Below are positions 49,465-58,881 of a stretch of 64,000 nt of DNA, piece after piece; position 1 is the stretch's first letter, and each line of letters starts with the position of its first letter. A program made the position numbers and the translations under genes. Source of the DNA: Rathayibacter sp. VKM Ac-2857 (GTDB lineage Bacteria; Actinomycetota; Actinomycetes; Actinomycetales; Microbacteriaceae); contig NZ_JABMLE010000001.1 in the NCBI RefSeq assembly GCF_013205025.1, positions 248,001 to 312,000 of the forward strand. Direction: 5' to 3'. The notes beneath the pieces were generated by a model. The model was not told the DNA's origin. It was given only the letters and a program-made list of their open reading frames with translations, and made no database searches.

Positions 49465-49574
49465 GACACGGGTGCCCGCGCGCTGCTCGTCATCCGAGAA
49501 TCCTGCGCGCGGATCCGCACCGCTTCATGAGAGTGATGTCTCGGGCACGATCTGCCCCCAGAGAGAGGTCGAGG

Positions 49575-52301
49575 GTGACTGTTAACGATCAGGACCCGTA
49601 TTCCGTCGGACACGTCGACTCGGATCCCGAGGAAACGTCGGAGTGGAACGAGTCGCTGGACGCGCTCGTCGAGGAGCGGGGTGCGGGTCGCGGACGCGAC
49701 GTCATGCTCAGCCTCCTCAAGCGCTCCAAGGAGCTGCACCTCGGCGTTCCGATGGTGCCGACCACGGACTACATCAACACCATCGCGGCCGAGAACGAGC
49801 CCGAGTTCCCCGGGGACGAGGACGTCGAGCGCCGCTACCGTGCCTGGATCCGCTGGAACGCGGCCATCCTGGTGCACCGCGCGCAGCGCCCCGGCATCGG
49901 CGTCGGCGGGCACATCTCGACCTACGCGTCGAGCGCCTCGCTGTACGAGGTCGGCTTCAACCACTTCTTCCGCGGCCAGGACCACCCGGGCGGCGGAGAC
50001 CAGATCTTCATCCAGGGCCACGCCTCCCCCGGCCCCTACGCACGCGCCTTCCTCGAGGGTCGCCTGAGCGAGCACCAGCTCGACGGGTTCCGCCAGGAGA
50101 AGTCGCACCAGGGCGGCGGGCTCTCGAGCTACCCGCATCCGCGCCTCATGCCGGAGTTCTGGCAGTTCCCGACCGTGTCGATGGGCCTCGGCCCGATCAA
50201 CGCGATCTACCAGGCGCAGGCGAACAAGTACCTCACCAACCGCGGCATCAAGGACGCCTCCGACCAGCAGGTCTGGGCGTTCCTCGGCGACGGCGAGATG
50301 GACGAGGTCGAGTCGCGCGGTCAGCTCCAGGTCGCCGCGAACGACGGCCTCGACAACCTCAACTTCATCGTCAACTGCAACCTGCAGCGCCTCGACGGAC
50401 CCGTCCGCGGCAACGGCAAGATCGTCCAGGAGCTGGAGTCGTTCTTCCGCGGCGCCGGCTGGAACGTCATCAAGCTCATCTGGGGCCGCGAGTGGGACGA
50501 CCTGCTCGCCCGCGACACCGAGGGCGCGCTGCTCGACCTGATGAACAAGACGCCCGACGGCGACTTCCAGACCTTCAAGACCGAGGACGGCGCCTACGTC
50601 CGCGAGAACTTCTTCGGCCGCGACGAGCGTGCGAAGAAGCTCGTCGAGGACTACAGCGACGAGCAGATCTGGGGCCTGCGCCGCGGTGGTCACGACTACC
50701 GCAAGATCTACGCCGCGATGAAGGCCGCGACGGAGCACAAGGGCCAGCCGACCGTCATCCTCGCGCACACCATCAAGGGCTACGGTCTCGGCCGCAGCTT
50801 CGAGGGCCGCAACGCGACCCACCAGATGAAGAAGATGACGCTGGACAACCTGAAGGGCTTCCGCGACACCATGCGGATCCCGATCACGGACGCCCAGCTC
50901 GAGGAGAACCCCTACCTCCCGCCGTACTACCACCCCGGTCAGGGCGACGAGGCGATCGAGTACATGCAGGAGCGCCGCCGCGCACTCGGCGGCTACCTGC
51001 CCGAGCGCCGGTCGAAGTACACGCAGCTCTCGCTGCCGGACGACTCGGCCTACAAGATCGGCAAGAAGGGCTCCGGGACGCAGGAGATCGCCACCACCAT
51101 GGCGTTCGTCCGCATCCTGAAGGACATCCTGCGCTCGAAGGACTTCGGCAACCGCGTCGTCCCGATCATCCCCGACGAGGCCCGCACCTTCGGCATGGAC
51201 GCGTTCTTCCCGAACGCGAAGATCTACAACCCGCGCGGCCAGCACTACACGTCGGTCGACCGCGAGCTGCTCCTGGCCTACAAGGAGAGCCCGCAGGGTC
51301 AGATCCTGCACGTCGGCATCAACGAGGCGGGCGCCCTCGCGGCGTTCACCGCGGTCGGCACCTCCTACTCGACGCAGGGTGAGCCGCTCATCCCGGTCTA
51401 CGTCTTCTACTCGATGTTCGGCTTCCAGCGCACGGCCGACGCGATCTGGGCGGCGGGCGACATGATGGCCCGCGGCTTCATGATCGCGGCGACCGCCGGT
51501 CGCACGACGCTGACCGGTGAGGGCCTCCAGCACGCGGACGGCCACTCGCCGATCCTCGCCGCCACCAACCCGGCCGTCGTCAGCTACGACCCGGCGTACA
51601 GCTACGAGATCGCGCACATCGTGCAGTCCGGTCTCGACCGCATGTACGGCGGGAAGCACCCGGACCCGAACGTCATGTACTACGTGACGGTCTACAACGA
51701 GCCGATCGTGCACCCGAAGGAGCCCGAGGACGTGGACGTGGACGGCATCGTCCGCGGCATCCACCGCGTCTCCTGGGGTCAGTGGGACGGCCCGAAGGCC
51801 CAACTGCTCGCGTCCGGCGTCGCCGTGCCGTGGGCGATCGAGGCGCAGAAGCTCCTCGCCGAGGACTGGGGAGTGTCGGCCGACGTCTGGTCGGTCACCT
51901 CGTGGAACGAGCTGCGGCGCGACGGCATCAAGGCCGAGCACCACAACTTCCTCTACCCCGAGGACGAGGCTCAGGTGCCCTACGTCACGCAGAAGCTCGC
52001 CGACGCGAAGGGCCCCTTCGTCGCCGTGTCGGACTTCTCGCACCAGGTCCCCGACCAGCTGCGCCAGTTCATCCCCGGTGACTTCGCGACGCTCGGAGCG
52101 GACGACTTCGGCTTCTCGGACACCCGCGCCGCCGCACGCCGCCACTTCAAGATCGACGGCCCGTCGGTCGTCGTGCGGACGCTGCAGCTGCTCGCCAAGC
52201 GCGGCGAGGTCGACCCCTCGCTCGCCGCCCAGGCGATCCAGAAGTACAGCCTCCACGACGTGAACGCCGGCACCACCGGCAACGCGGGCGGCGAGAGCTG
52301 A
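49575..52301 (+). CDS. aceE: Pyruvate dehydrogenase E1 component, homodimeric type
   Basis: Thiamine-diphosphate enzyme decarboxylating pyruvate in the PDH complex. The 908-residue protein is full length for the AceE type: [44 protein letters not shown] motif [12 protein letters not shown]...[20 protein letters not shown], and a C-terminal transketolase domain ([11 protein letters not shown]-like [12 protein letters not shown]). The GTG begins [17 protein letters not shown]. It is followed 12 bp later by fasR, linking acetyl-CoA supply to fatty-acid synthesis. Confidence 0.97.
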   Translation: MTVNDQDPYSVGHVDSDPEETSEWNESLDALVEERGAGRGRDVMLSLLKRSKELHLGVPMVPTTDYINTIAAENEPEFPGDEDVERRYRAWIRWNAAILVHRAQRPGIGVGGHISTYASSASLYEVGFNHFFRGQDHPGGGDQIFIQGHASPGPYARAFLEGRLSEHQLDGFRQEKSHQGGGLSSYPHPRLMPEFWQFPTVSMGLGPINAIYQAQANKYLTNRGIKDASDQQVWAFLGDGEMDEVESRGQLQVAANDGLDNLNFIVNCNLQRLDGPVRGNGKIVQELESFFRGAGWNVIKLIWGREWDDLLARDTEGALLDLMNKTPDGDFQTFKTEDGAYVRENFFGRDERAKKLVEDYSDEQIWGLRRGGHDYRKIYAAMKAATEHKGQPTVILAHTIKGYGLGRSFEGRNATHQMKKMTLDNLKGFRDTMRIPITDAQLEENPYLPPYYHPGQGDEAIEYMQERRRALGGYLPERRSKYTQLSLPDDSAYKIGKKGSGTQEIATTMAFVRILKDILRSKDFGNRVVPIIPDEARTFGMDAFFPNAKIYNPRGQHYTSVDRELLLAYKESPQGQILHVGINEAGALAAFTAVGTSYSTQGEPLIPVYVFYSMFGFQRTADAIWAAGDMMARGFMIAATAGRTTLTGEGLQHADGHSPILAATNPAVVSYDPAYSYEIAHIVQSGLDRMYGGKHPDPNVMYYVTVYNEPIVHPKEPEDVDVDGIVRGIHRVSWGQWDGPKAQLLASGVAVPWAIEAQKLLAEDWGVSADVWSVTSWNELRRDGIKAEHHNFLYPEDEAQVPYVTQKLADAKGPFVAVSDFSHQVPDQLRQFIPGDFATLGADDFGFSDTRAAARRHFKIDGPSVVVRTLQLLAKRGEVDPSLAAQAIQKYSLHDVNAGTTGNAGGES

Positions 52302-52312
52302 CGGACGGCTCG

Positions 52313-53590
52313 GTGCTCTCCTCCGACGACGAGCAGTCGACGACGCGGGGCACTGCCCCTTCGGCGGAGCGTCCGGCCACCCGGCCGGGCGCTCCGCGCA
52401 CGAAGGAGCAGACCCTCGCGTGGCTCCGGACCCTCTCGGGCGAGCTGTCCACGCAGACCATCAAGAAGCTCGAGGACACGCTGCCCTGGTACGGCAGCAT
52501 GCCCCCGGGCCGCCGCTCCGCGGTGGGCATGGTCGCGCAGGCCGGCATCACCTCGTTCATCTCCTGGTTCGACGACCCCTCGGCGACGCCGTGGATCGCC
52601 GCCGACGTCTTCGGAGCGGCTCCCCGCGAGCTGCTCCGCTCCGTCTCGCTGACCCAGACCCTCCAGTTGATCAAGGTCACCGTCGAGGTCGTCGAGGAGC
52701 GGATCACCAACCGCGGCGAGGACCTGCGCGAGGCGATCCTGCTCTACTCCCGCGAGATCGCCTTCGCCGCGGCCGACGTCTACGCCCGGGCGGCCGAGGC
52801 GCGCGGGCTCTGGGACGCCCGTCTCGAGGCCCTCGTCGTCGACTCGATCCTCACCGGCGAGGCCGACGACGAGCTGCCGAGCCGCATCGCGGCCCTCGGC
52901 TGGCACGGCCACGGCGAGGTCGCGGTGCTCGTGGGCACCGCGCCCAAGATGCTCGACGTCGACCAGCTCCGCCGCACCGCCCGGCACATGAGCGCCGACG
53001 TGCTGATCGGGGTGCAGGGCAGCCGGCTCGTGCTGGTGATCGGCCGCGCCGAGCCGAGCGAGAACGCGACGGAGGAGACCGGCCCGCCGGTGGCTTTCCT
53101 CGAGATCGCGAACGCGCTCGAGCCGGGCTTCGGCTCCGGCCACCTCGTCCTCGGCCACGAGGTCCCGACGCTCGTCGAGGCCTCGCGCAGCGCCCGCGCC
53201 GCCCTGGCCGGCTTCGCGGTCGCGCGCTCCTGGCGCAACGCCCCGCGGCCGGTGAACGCCGACGACCTGCTGCCCGAGCGCGCGCTGGCTGGCGATCCGC
53301 TCGCCCGGCAGAGCCTGATCACCCAGATCTACAAGCCGCTGCAGAAGCACTCGACCGAGCTGCTCACCACGCTCTGGGCGTACCTCGACAACGGCCGCTC
53401 GCTCGAGGCGACGGCCCGCGAGCTCTTCGTGCACCCCAACACCGTCCGCTACCGCCTCAAGCGGGTGGCGGAGGTGATCGGCTGGGACGCGACGGGCGCC
53501 CGCGAGGCGCTCATCCTGCAGTCGGCCCTCATCCTCGGCTCGATGAGCGACCCGGACGGAGCGGTCCGCCGCCGTCCGACCCGCAAGTGA
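52313..53590 (+). CDS. fasR: FasR-like PucR/CdaR-family regulator of fatty-acid synthesis
   Basis: A 425-residue regulator with a long helical sensor region and a C-terminal HTH_30 domain (about 355-405: LWAYLDNGRSLEATARELFVHPNTVRYRLKRVAEVIGWD). In Streptomyces the gene at this position, immediately before fabD, is FasR, an activator of the fabD-fabH-acpP-fabF operon. The identical context here supports the name. The GTG start lies 12 bp after aceE. Confidence 0.88.
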   Translation: MLSSDDEQSTTRGTAPSAERPATRPGAPRTKEQTLAWLRTLSGELSTQTIKKLEDTLPWYGSMPPGRRSAVGMVAQAGITSFISWFDDPSATPWIAADVFGAAPRELLRSVSLTQTLQLIKVTVEVVEERITNRGEDLREAILLYSREIAFAAADVYARAAEARGLWDARLEALVVDSILTGEADDELPSRIAALGWHGHGEVAVLVGTAPKMLDVDQLRRTARHMSADVLIGVQGSRLVLVIGRAEPSENATEETGPPVAFLEIANALEPGFGSGHLVLGHEVPTLVEASRSARAALAGFAVARSWRNAPRPVNADDLLPERALAGDPLARQSLITQIYKPLQKHSTELLTTLWAYLDNGRSLEATARELFVHPNTVRYRLKRVAEVIGWDATGAREALILQSALILGSMSDPDGAVRRRPTRK

Positions 53591-53624
53591 ACCTCCGCTC
53601 CTGGAGGGACCTGTTGTAGAACCG

Positions 53625-53641
53625 CCACAAGCTCTTTGTGG
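53625..53641. promoter_or_regulatory. Inverted repeat in the fasR-fabD gap
   Basis: CCACAA-GCTCT-TTGTGG: 6-bp perfect arms with a 5-nt centre, 35 bp after the fasR stop and 56 bp before fabD. It is either a FasR operator or a weak terminator; AT content is high for this genome. Confidence 0.45.
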
Positions 53642-53696
53642 TTTGTCAGTACCTCATTGCGCCGCACGAACCGGCGCGGATCGGAAGACTGAAAGC

Positions 53697-54620
53697 GTGA
53701 TCGTCGTCGTCGCCCCGGGTCAGGGCTCCCAGACCCCAGGATTCCTCGAGCCGTGGCTCGCCGTCCCGTCGGTGGCCGAGCAGGTCGCCGCGCACTCGGA
53801 GGCGGTCGGCATCGACCTCGCCGCGCACGGCACGGTCTCGGACGCGGACACGATCCGCGACACCGCGGTGGCCCAGCCGCTGATCGTCTCCGCCGGGCTG
53901 GTCAGCCTGGCTGCTCTGCTCGAGGGCGGCCGCCGCGAGCGCATCGCGGGCATCGCCGGCCACTCGGTCGGCGAGATCACCGCCGCGGCCGGTGCCGGAG
54001 TCCTCTCCGAGTCCGACGCGCTCGTCTTCGTCCGCGAGCGGGCCCGCGCCATGGCCGCCGCGGCCGCCGCGACGCCCACCGCGATGAGCGCTGTCCTCGG
54101 TGGCGACGAGGAGGCGCTCCTCGCCCGCCTCGACGAGCTCGGCCTCGAGCCGGCCAACTACAACGGCGGCGGCCAGATCGTCGTCGCCGGCGCGGTCGAC
54201 GCCCTGCAGGCGCTGAAGGACGAGCCCCTCCGCGGCACCCGCGTCGTCCCGCTCCAGGTGGCCGGCGCCTTCCACACCCGTTACATGGCTCCCGCCCGCG
54301 ACTCGCTCGCCGGCGTCGCCGCCTCGATCACTCCGGCCGACCCGACGCTGCGCCTCTGGACGAACCGCGACGGCTCGGTCGTCGACTCCGGCGCCCGCTT
54401 CCTCGAGCTGCTCGTCGGCCAGGTCGCCTCGCCCGTCCGCTGGGACCTCTGCATGGCGGCCTTCGCCGAGGCGGGCGTCACCGGCCTGATCGAGCTGGCC
54501 CCCGCGGGCGCCCTCGTCGGCCTCGCCAAGCGCGGCCTCAGGGGACTCCCGACCCTCGCGATCAAGACCCCCGACGACCTCGACGCCGCCCGCGCCTTCA
54601 TCGACGAGCACGCCGCCTAG
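53697..54620 (+). CDS. fabD: Malonyl-CoA:ACP transacylase
   Basis: Loads malonyl groups on ACP. The 307-residue protein has VAPGQGSQTPGF, the nucleophile Ser90 in GHSVGE, Arg about 115 in RERARAM, and catalytic His193 in AGAFHTRYM. The GTG start has GGAAGACTGAAAG upstream. It is the first gene of the FAS II operon. Confidence 0.95.
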   Translation: MIVVVAPGQGSQTPGFLEPWLAVPSVAEQVAAHSEAVGIDLAAHGTVSDADTIRDTAVAQPLIVSAGLVSLAALLEGGRRERIAGIAGHSVGEITAAAGAGVLSESDALVFVRERARAMAAAAAATPTAMSAVLGGDEEALLARLDELGLEPANYNGGGQIVVAGAVDALQALKDEPLRGTRVVPLQVAGAFHTRYMAPARDSLAGVAASITPADPTLRLWTNRDGSVVDSGARFLELLVGQVASPVRWDLCMAAFAEAGVTGLIELAPAGALVGLAKRGLRGLPTLAIKTPDDLDAARAFIDEHAA

Positions 54621-54632
54621 CAGGAGAGACCC

Positions 54633-55637
54633 ATGACGACCCCTTCCCTCACCCAGTCCAGCGGCAGCCAGTACACCCGCATCCTCGGCATCGGCGCGGC
54701 GCGCGGCGACCTCGTCGTGCCCAACGACGACCTCGTCGGCCCGATCAACTCCTCCGACGAGTGGATCCGCCAGCGCACCGGCATCGTCGAGCGCCGCCGA
54801 GCGTCGGCCGACGTCCAGGCCGTCGACCTGGCGACGACCGCCTCTCTCGAGGCGATCGAGAAGGCCGGGATCCGCGCCGACCAGATCGGCCTCGTGCTGG
54901 TCTCCACCATCAGCAACACGGTGCAGACCCCGTCGCTCGCGGCGCTGCTCGCCGACCGGATCGGCGCGAACCCGGCCCCCGCCTACGACATCTCCGCGGC
55001 CTGCGCCGGCTACACCTACGGCATCGCCCAGGCGGACTCGTTCGTCCGCTCCGGCCTCGCCGAGTACGTCCTCGTCGTCGGCGCTGAGAAGCTGTCCGAG
55101 ATCGTCAAGTCGACCGACCGCAGCATCTCCTTCCTCCTCGGCGACGGCGCGGGCGCCGCGATCGTCGGCCCGAGCGAGACCGCCGGCATCTCCAAGACCG
55201 TCTGGGGCTCGGACGGCTCGAAGTGGGACACCGTCGGGATGGACAACCCGCTCGCCGCCTACCGCGACGGCGTCGCCGAGTGGCCCACGCTGCGCCAGGA
55301 CGGCCCCTCCGTGTTCCGCTGGGCGGTCTGGGAGATGGCCAAGGTCGCCAAGCAGGCGCTGGCCGAGGCGGGCGTCGCGCCCGAGGACCTCGCCGCCTTC
55401 ATCCCGCACCAGGCCAACATGCGCATCATCGACGAGCTCGCCAAGCAGCTGAAGCTGCCCGAGTCCGTGACGATCGGCCGCGACATCGAGACGACCGGCA
55501 ACACCTCCGCCGCCTCCATTCCGCTGGCCACCCACCGCCTGCTCGAGGAGCACCCCGAGCTCAGCGGCGGCCTCGCCCTGCAGATCGGCTTCGGCGCCGG
55601 ACTCGTCTTCGGCGCGCAGGTCGTGGTGCTCCCGTAG
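54633..55637 (+). CDS. fabH: Beta-ketoacyl-ACP synthase III
   Basis: Initiates fatty-acid chains by condensing acyl-CoA with malonyl-ACP. The 334-residue protein has the Cys-His-Asn triad Cys124 (ISAACAG), His259 (IPHQAN) and Asn290 (TGNTSAAS), plus SSDEWIRQRTGI. It is 12 bp after fabD, with AGGAGAG ahead of the ATG. Actinobacterial FabH often prefers branched primers; that cannot be read here. Confidence 0.97.
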   Translation: MTTPSLTQSSGSQYTRILGIGAARGDLVVPNDDLVGPINSSDEWIRQRTGIVERRRASADVQAVDLATTASLEAIEKAGIRADQIGLVLVSTISNTVQTPSLAALLADRIGANPAPAYDISAACAGYTYGIAQADSFVRSGLAEYVLVVGAEKLSEIVKSTDRSISFLLGDGAGAAIVGPSETAGISKTVWGSDGSKWDTVGMDNPLAAYRDGVAEWPTLRQDGPSVFRWAVWEMAKVAKQALAEAGVAPEDLAAFIPHQANMRIIDELAKQLKLPESVTIGRDIETTGNTSAASIPLATHRLLEEHPELSGGLALQIGFGAGLVFGAQVVVLP

Positions 55638-55655
55638 GGGGCGCAGGCCCACCCC

Positions 55656-55661
55656 TAAACT
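55656..55661 (+). promoter_or_regulatory. Possible internal promoter -10 box before acpP
   Basis: TAAACT in an AT-richer patch just after fabH, about 90 bp before acpP. It would allow separate high expression of ACP. No clear -35. Confidence 0.35.
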
Positions 55662-55747
55662 GACCTACGGTCACACGACGAACACCCTCGATCTCGACGA
55701 ACACCGAGTCGAAACACCCTGATCGAACACCCCTCAAGGAGAGAACC

Positions 55748-55996
55748 ATGGCACTGTCCAACGAAGAAGTCCTCGCCGGCCTGGCCGAACTGGTCAACGA
55801 CGAGACGGGCATCGCGACCGATTCCGTCGAGATGGAGAAGTCGTTCACCGACGACCTCGACATCGACTCCATCTCGATGATGACCATCGTCGTCAACGCC
55901 GAGGAGAAGTTCGACGTGAAGATCCCGGACGACGAGGTCAAGAACCTCAAGACGGTCGGCGACGCGGTCACCTTCATCGTCAAGGCCTCCGCGTAA
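55748..55996 (+). CDS. acpP: Acyl carrier protein
   Basis: An 82-residue acidic helical protein carrying fatty acyl chains on 4'-phosphopantetheine attached to Ser41 in DIDSISMMTIV (DSI rather than the common DSL). AAGGAGAG precedes the ATG. It lies between fabH and fabF. Confidence 0.97.
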   Translation: MALSNEEVLAGLAELVNDETGIATDSVEMEKSFTDDLDIDSISMMTIVVNAEEKFDVKIPDDEVKNLKTVGDAVTFIVKASA

Positions 55997-56102
55997 CCAG
56001 CGCCCCGCGCTTCCCGTCCTCGCGGCGGACACCCCGGTCAGGGCCCTGAGCCCGGCCGGGGTGCGCCCGGAACCCACCCGTCACGGAACAGAGATCGTCG
56101 TC

Positions 56103-57341
56103 ATGAGTCCCAAGAAAATCGTCGTCACCGGCATCGGAGCCAGCACGCCCCTCGGCGGCACCGCTCGCGAGTCCTGGAGCGCCCTTCTCGCGGGTGAGTC
56201 CGGCGTCAGCACGATCCAGGCCGACTGGGTGACCGAGCTCGAGCTCCCCGTGACCTTCGCCGCGCAGGCAAAGGTGCGACCGGAGGAGGTCCTCCCCCGG
56301 CCCGAGGCCAAGCGCCTCGACCCCTCCAGCCAGTTCGCCCTCATCTCCGCCCGCGAGGCGTGGGCCGACTCCGGCATCACCGACGTCGACCCGCTGCGCG
56401 TCGGCGTCGACTACTCCACCGGCATCGGCGGACTCTGGACCCTCATCGACGCGTGGGACACCCTGCGCGAGCGCGGCCCCCGTCGCGTCCTCCCGATGAC
56501 CATCCCCATGCTCATGCCCAACGCCGCCGCGGCCGCCATCAGCATGGCCATCCCCTCCCGCGCCTACGCCCGCACCGACGTCTCCGCCTGCGCCTCCAGC
56601 ACCGAGGCGATCGCCAACGCGTACGAGCACCTCCAGCGCGGCCTCGCCGACGTCGTCATCGCCGGCGGCACCGAGTCGGTCGTCCACCCGCTCCCCCTCG
56701 CGGCCTTCGCGTCGATGCAGGCCCTCTCGCGCCGCAACGACGACCCGGCCACCGCCTCCCGCCCCTACGACGTCTCCCGCGACGGCTTCGTCCTCGGCGA
56801 GGGCGCCGCCACCCTCGTCCTCGAGACCGAGGAGCACGCCCTCGCCCGCGGCGCCCGCATCTACGCCGAGCTCGCCGGCGGCGCCGTGACCAGCGACTCG
56901 TACCACATCACCGCTCCCGACCCCGAGGGCTCCGCCGCCGCCCGCGCCATGATCGAGGCCCTCGAGCAGGCCGGCGCCGCCCGCACCGACGTCACCCACG
57001 TCAACGCCCACGCGACCAGCACGCCCGTCGGCGACATCGCCGAGTACCGCGCCCTCGCCCGCGTCTTCGGCGACCACCTGCCGAACATCGCCGTGTCCGC
57101 CACCAAGGCCGCCACCGGCCACCTCCTCGGCGGCACCGGCGCCCTCGAGGCGATCTTCACCGTCCTCGCCCTGCACGAGCGCACCGCCCCGCCCACCATC
57201 AACCTCTTCGACCAGGACCCGCAGATCCCGCTCGACGTGGTCACCAGCCCTCGCGACCTCGGAGCCGGGCCGCTCGTCGCCCTCTCCAACTCGTTCGGGT
57301 TCGGGGGGCACAATGCTGTTGCCGCGTTCCGTTCGGTGTAA
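56103..57341 (+). CDS. fabF: Beta-ketoacyl-ACP synthase II
   Basis: Chain-elongating condensing enzyme. The 412-residue protein has Cys163 (VSACASSTEA), His303 (VNAHATSTPVGD), Lys335 and His340 (SATKAATGHLLGG), and the C-terminal NSFGFGGHNA. It is the last gene of the operon, with a terminator hairpin starting at its stop codon. Confidence 0.97.
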   Translation: MSPKKIVVTGIGASTPLGGTARESWSALLAGESGVSTIQADWVTELELPVTFAAQAKVRPEEVLPRPEAKRLDPSSQFALISAREAWADSGITDVDPLRVGVDYSTGIGGLWTLIDAWDTLRERGPRRVLPMTIPMLMPNAAAAAISMAIPSRAYARTDVSACASSTEAIANAYEHLQRGLADVVIAGGTESVVHPLPLAAFASMQALSRRNDDPATASRPYDVSRDGFVLGEGAATLVLETEEHALARGARIYAELAGGAVTSDSYHITAPDPEGSAAARAMIEALEQAGAARTDVTHVNAHATSTPVGDIAEYRALARVFGDHLPNIAVSATKAATGHLLGGTGALEAIFTVLALHERTAPPTINLFDQDPQIPLDVVTSPRDLGAGPLVALSNSFGFGGHNAVAAFRSV

Positions 57342-57357
57342 CGGGGCGTAGCCCCGT
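57341..57357 (+). terminator. fabF terminator hairpin
   Basis: ACGGGGC-GTA-GCCCCGT, 7-bp arms beginning with the last base of the fabF stop codon. Confidence 0.65.
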
Positions 57358-57377
57358 CACCCCGAGCGGAACGCGGG

Positions 57378-57500
57378 CTGCGCCGCTCCCTGCGCGGCGC
57401 AGGCGCGTCCGCTCCCTGCGGGGTCGCGTTCCGCAGGGCCGGTGCGGTGCGGCGACGGCGATCCGCTGGAACGCGGATCGCCGGATGCGCCTCGTGCCGC
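57378..57500 (+). repeat. About 123-bp inverted repeat flanking a non-coding island, left copy
   Basis: Shares with the reverse complement of 58141-58264 the blocks CTGCGCCGCTCCCTGCGCGG, GGTCGCGTTC, GGCGACGGCGAT, CGCTGG and ATCGCCGGAT. It contains an internal hairpin (CGGCGATCCGC / GCGGATCGCCG at 57456-57483). In the right copy the hairpin arms have matching changes (GATTCGC / GCGAATC), so pairing is preserved. Confidence 0.8.
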
Positions 57501-57550
57501 GAGGGTGGTCGTTCACCGCAAGCCCTCGCCCACAGTTCTGGGAACGGGGC

Positions 57551-57650
57551 CGCATCGCCTGCGGCTCGCTCGGCCGGACACCCGCTGCAGCACTCCGGGT
57601 GGAGTGACCGCATCGCCTGCGGCTCGCTCCGTCGGACACCTCCGCCAGCG
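57551..57650 (+). repeat. Direct repeat pair, 58 bp apart
   Basis: CGCATCGCCTGCGGCTCGCT occurs at 57551 and 57609, each followed within a few bases by CGGACACC. A third degenerate copy (GCTTCGCCTG) follows near 57666. No coding potential. Confidence 0.65.
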
Positions 57651-57700
57651 CTTCCGGAGAAGGCCGCTTCGCCTGTCGTCTCGTCGGCAGGGCCCACTCA

Positions 57701-57826
57701 TGCTGGTCGAGTAGCCCCGCAGGGGCGTATCGAGACCCGCCACCACCAGCAGGGCGGGTCCGAAGACTCGCGTTCTGACGGTGGTGGATCTCGATACGCC
57801 CGCTGCGCGGACTACTCGATCAGCAT
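57701..57826. repeat. Composite F-spacer-R repeat, long form (126 bp)
   Basis: F at 57701-57739, spacer with GTCCGAAGACTCG, R at 57786-57826. Confidence 0.85.
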
Positions 57827-57834
57827 GACGAGCT

Positions 57835-57961
57835 TGCTGGTCGAGTAGCCCCGCAGGGGCGTATCGAGACCCGCCGTCCCCAGCACGGCGGGTCCGCAGA
57901 CTCGTCCTGCTGGCGCTGGTGGATCTCGATACGCCCGTTGCGCGGGCTACTCGATCAGCAT
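57835..57961. repeat. Composite F-spacer-R repeat, long form (127 bp)
   Basis: F at 57835-57872, spacer with GTCCGCAGACTCG, R at 57921-57961; a tandem neighbour of the previous unit. Confidence 0.85.
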
Positions 57962-58011
57962 GCAGCTCACGTCTCTCCATTGAGGAACAGGACGTTGCGG
58001 CGCCCCCCCAC

Positions 58012-58049
58012 ATGCTGGTCGAGTAGCCGCGCAGGGGGGTATCGAGACC
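58012..58049. repeat. Solitary F element with damaged apex
   Basis: F repeat whose apex reads GCCGC-GCA-GGGGGG, so the hairpin is partly broken, unlike the other copies. Confidence 0.75.
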
Positions 58050-58140
58050 GCCGTCCCCAGCACAGCGGAACAGCAGCCGGATCCCAAGGTTCCGACGAGC
58101 CGCCCACTCGGTCAGAGAGTAGCGCGCACCGTATCACCGC

Positions 58141-58264
58141 GCCCCACGAGGCGTATCCGGCGATTCGCGTGCCAGCGAATCGCCGTCGCCGTTCGCACCC
58201 CGCTCTGCAGAACGCGACCATCTCCCCGAGCCGACCGCGCTGCGCCGCGCAGGGAGCGGCGCAG
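58141..58264 (-). repeat. About 124-bp inverted repeat flanking a non-coding island, right copy
   Basis: Mate of 57378-57500 in opposite orientation, about four-fifths identical by eye. The 640 bp between them hold five F and R elements in two composites plus the direct repeats, and no gene. Confidence 0.8.
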
Positions 58265-58281
58265 AAATGGGCACCGTGCGC

Positions 58282-58782
58282 TCAGCCGACGCTGTGCATC
58301 CAGATGACCCGCCCGAAGTCACTGGCGGCGCGGAAGGGCTCGAGCTCGTCCTCCCAGGCCTGGCCGAGGGCGAGGCGCAGCTCGCGGTGCAGCTCGATGG
58401 GGTCGGCGCCGGCGGTCTCCATGGCGGAGCGGATGCGGTCCTCGGGGACGACGGTGTTGCCGGCGCTGTCCGTCTGGGCGTGGAAGACGCCGAGCTCGGG
58501 GGTGTGCATCCAGCGGCCGCCGTCGACTCCGGGGGACGGGTCCTCGGTCACCTCGTAGCGGACGTCGGCCCAGCCGCGGAGAGCGGAGGCGATGACGGCA
58601 CCGGTGCCGACCGGGCCCTCCCAGGAGTACTCGGCGCGCTGGGAGCCTCGCTGCACCGGCTGCTCGATCCAGGCGAAGTTCACGGCACGACCGAGAGCGC
58701 GACCCGCTCCCCATTCCAGATGGGGGCAGAGCGCGCGGGGGGCGGAGTGCACGAAGAGCACACCCCGAGTCTGTTGCGTCAC
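58282..58782 (-). CDS. DUF3145 family protein
   Basis: A 166-residue protein of an actinobacteria-specific family of unknown function. It has RGVLFVHSAPRALCPHLEWGAG, EYSWEGPVGTGAVIASALRGWADVRYEVTEDPSPG, GRWMHTPELGVFHAQTD and LGQAWEDELEPFRAASDFGRVIWMHSVG. The GTG at 58782 (or 58785) has GGAGG just upstream and starts family homology. An ATG at 58842 is also downstream of the visible promoter. Confidence 0.88.
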   Translation of the reverse strand: MTQQTRGVLFVHSAPRALCPHLEWGAGRALGRAVNFAWIEQPVQRGSQRAEYSWEGPVGTGAVIASALRGWADVRYEVTEDPSPGVDGGRWMHTPELGVFHAQTDSAGNTVVPEDRIRSAMETAGADPIELHRELRLALGQAWEDELEPFRAASDFGRVIWMHSVG

Positions 58783-58881
58783 CACGCTGTCCTCCGTCCG
58801 TCCTGGTGCGTCTTCCCCAACGACCTGGACCACGAGCGACATGCAGTGCCTTCTTGTGCGGTGGACGAGCCACCGGTTCAG

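Noticed and set aside
57378-58264. Insertion sequence with terminal inverted repeats
   Set aside because: No transposase-like frame lies between the repeats and no target-site duplication was recognised; kept only as a repeat island.
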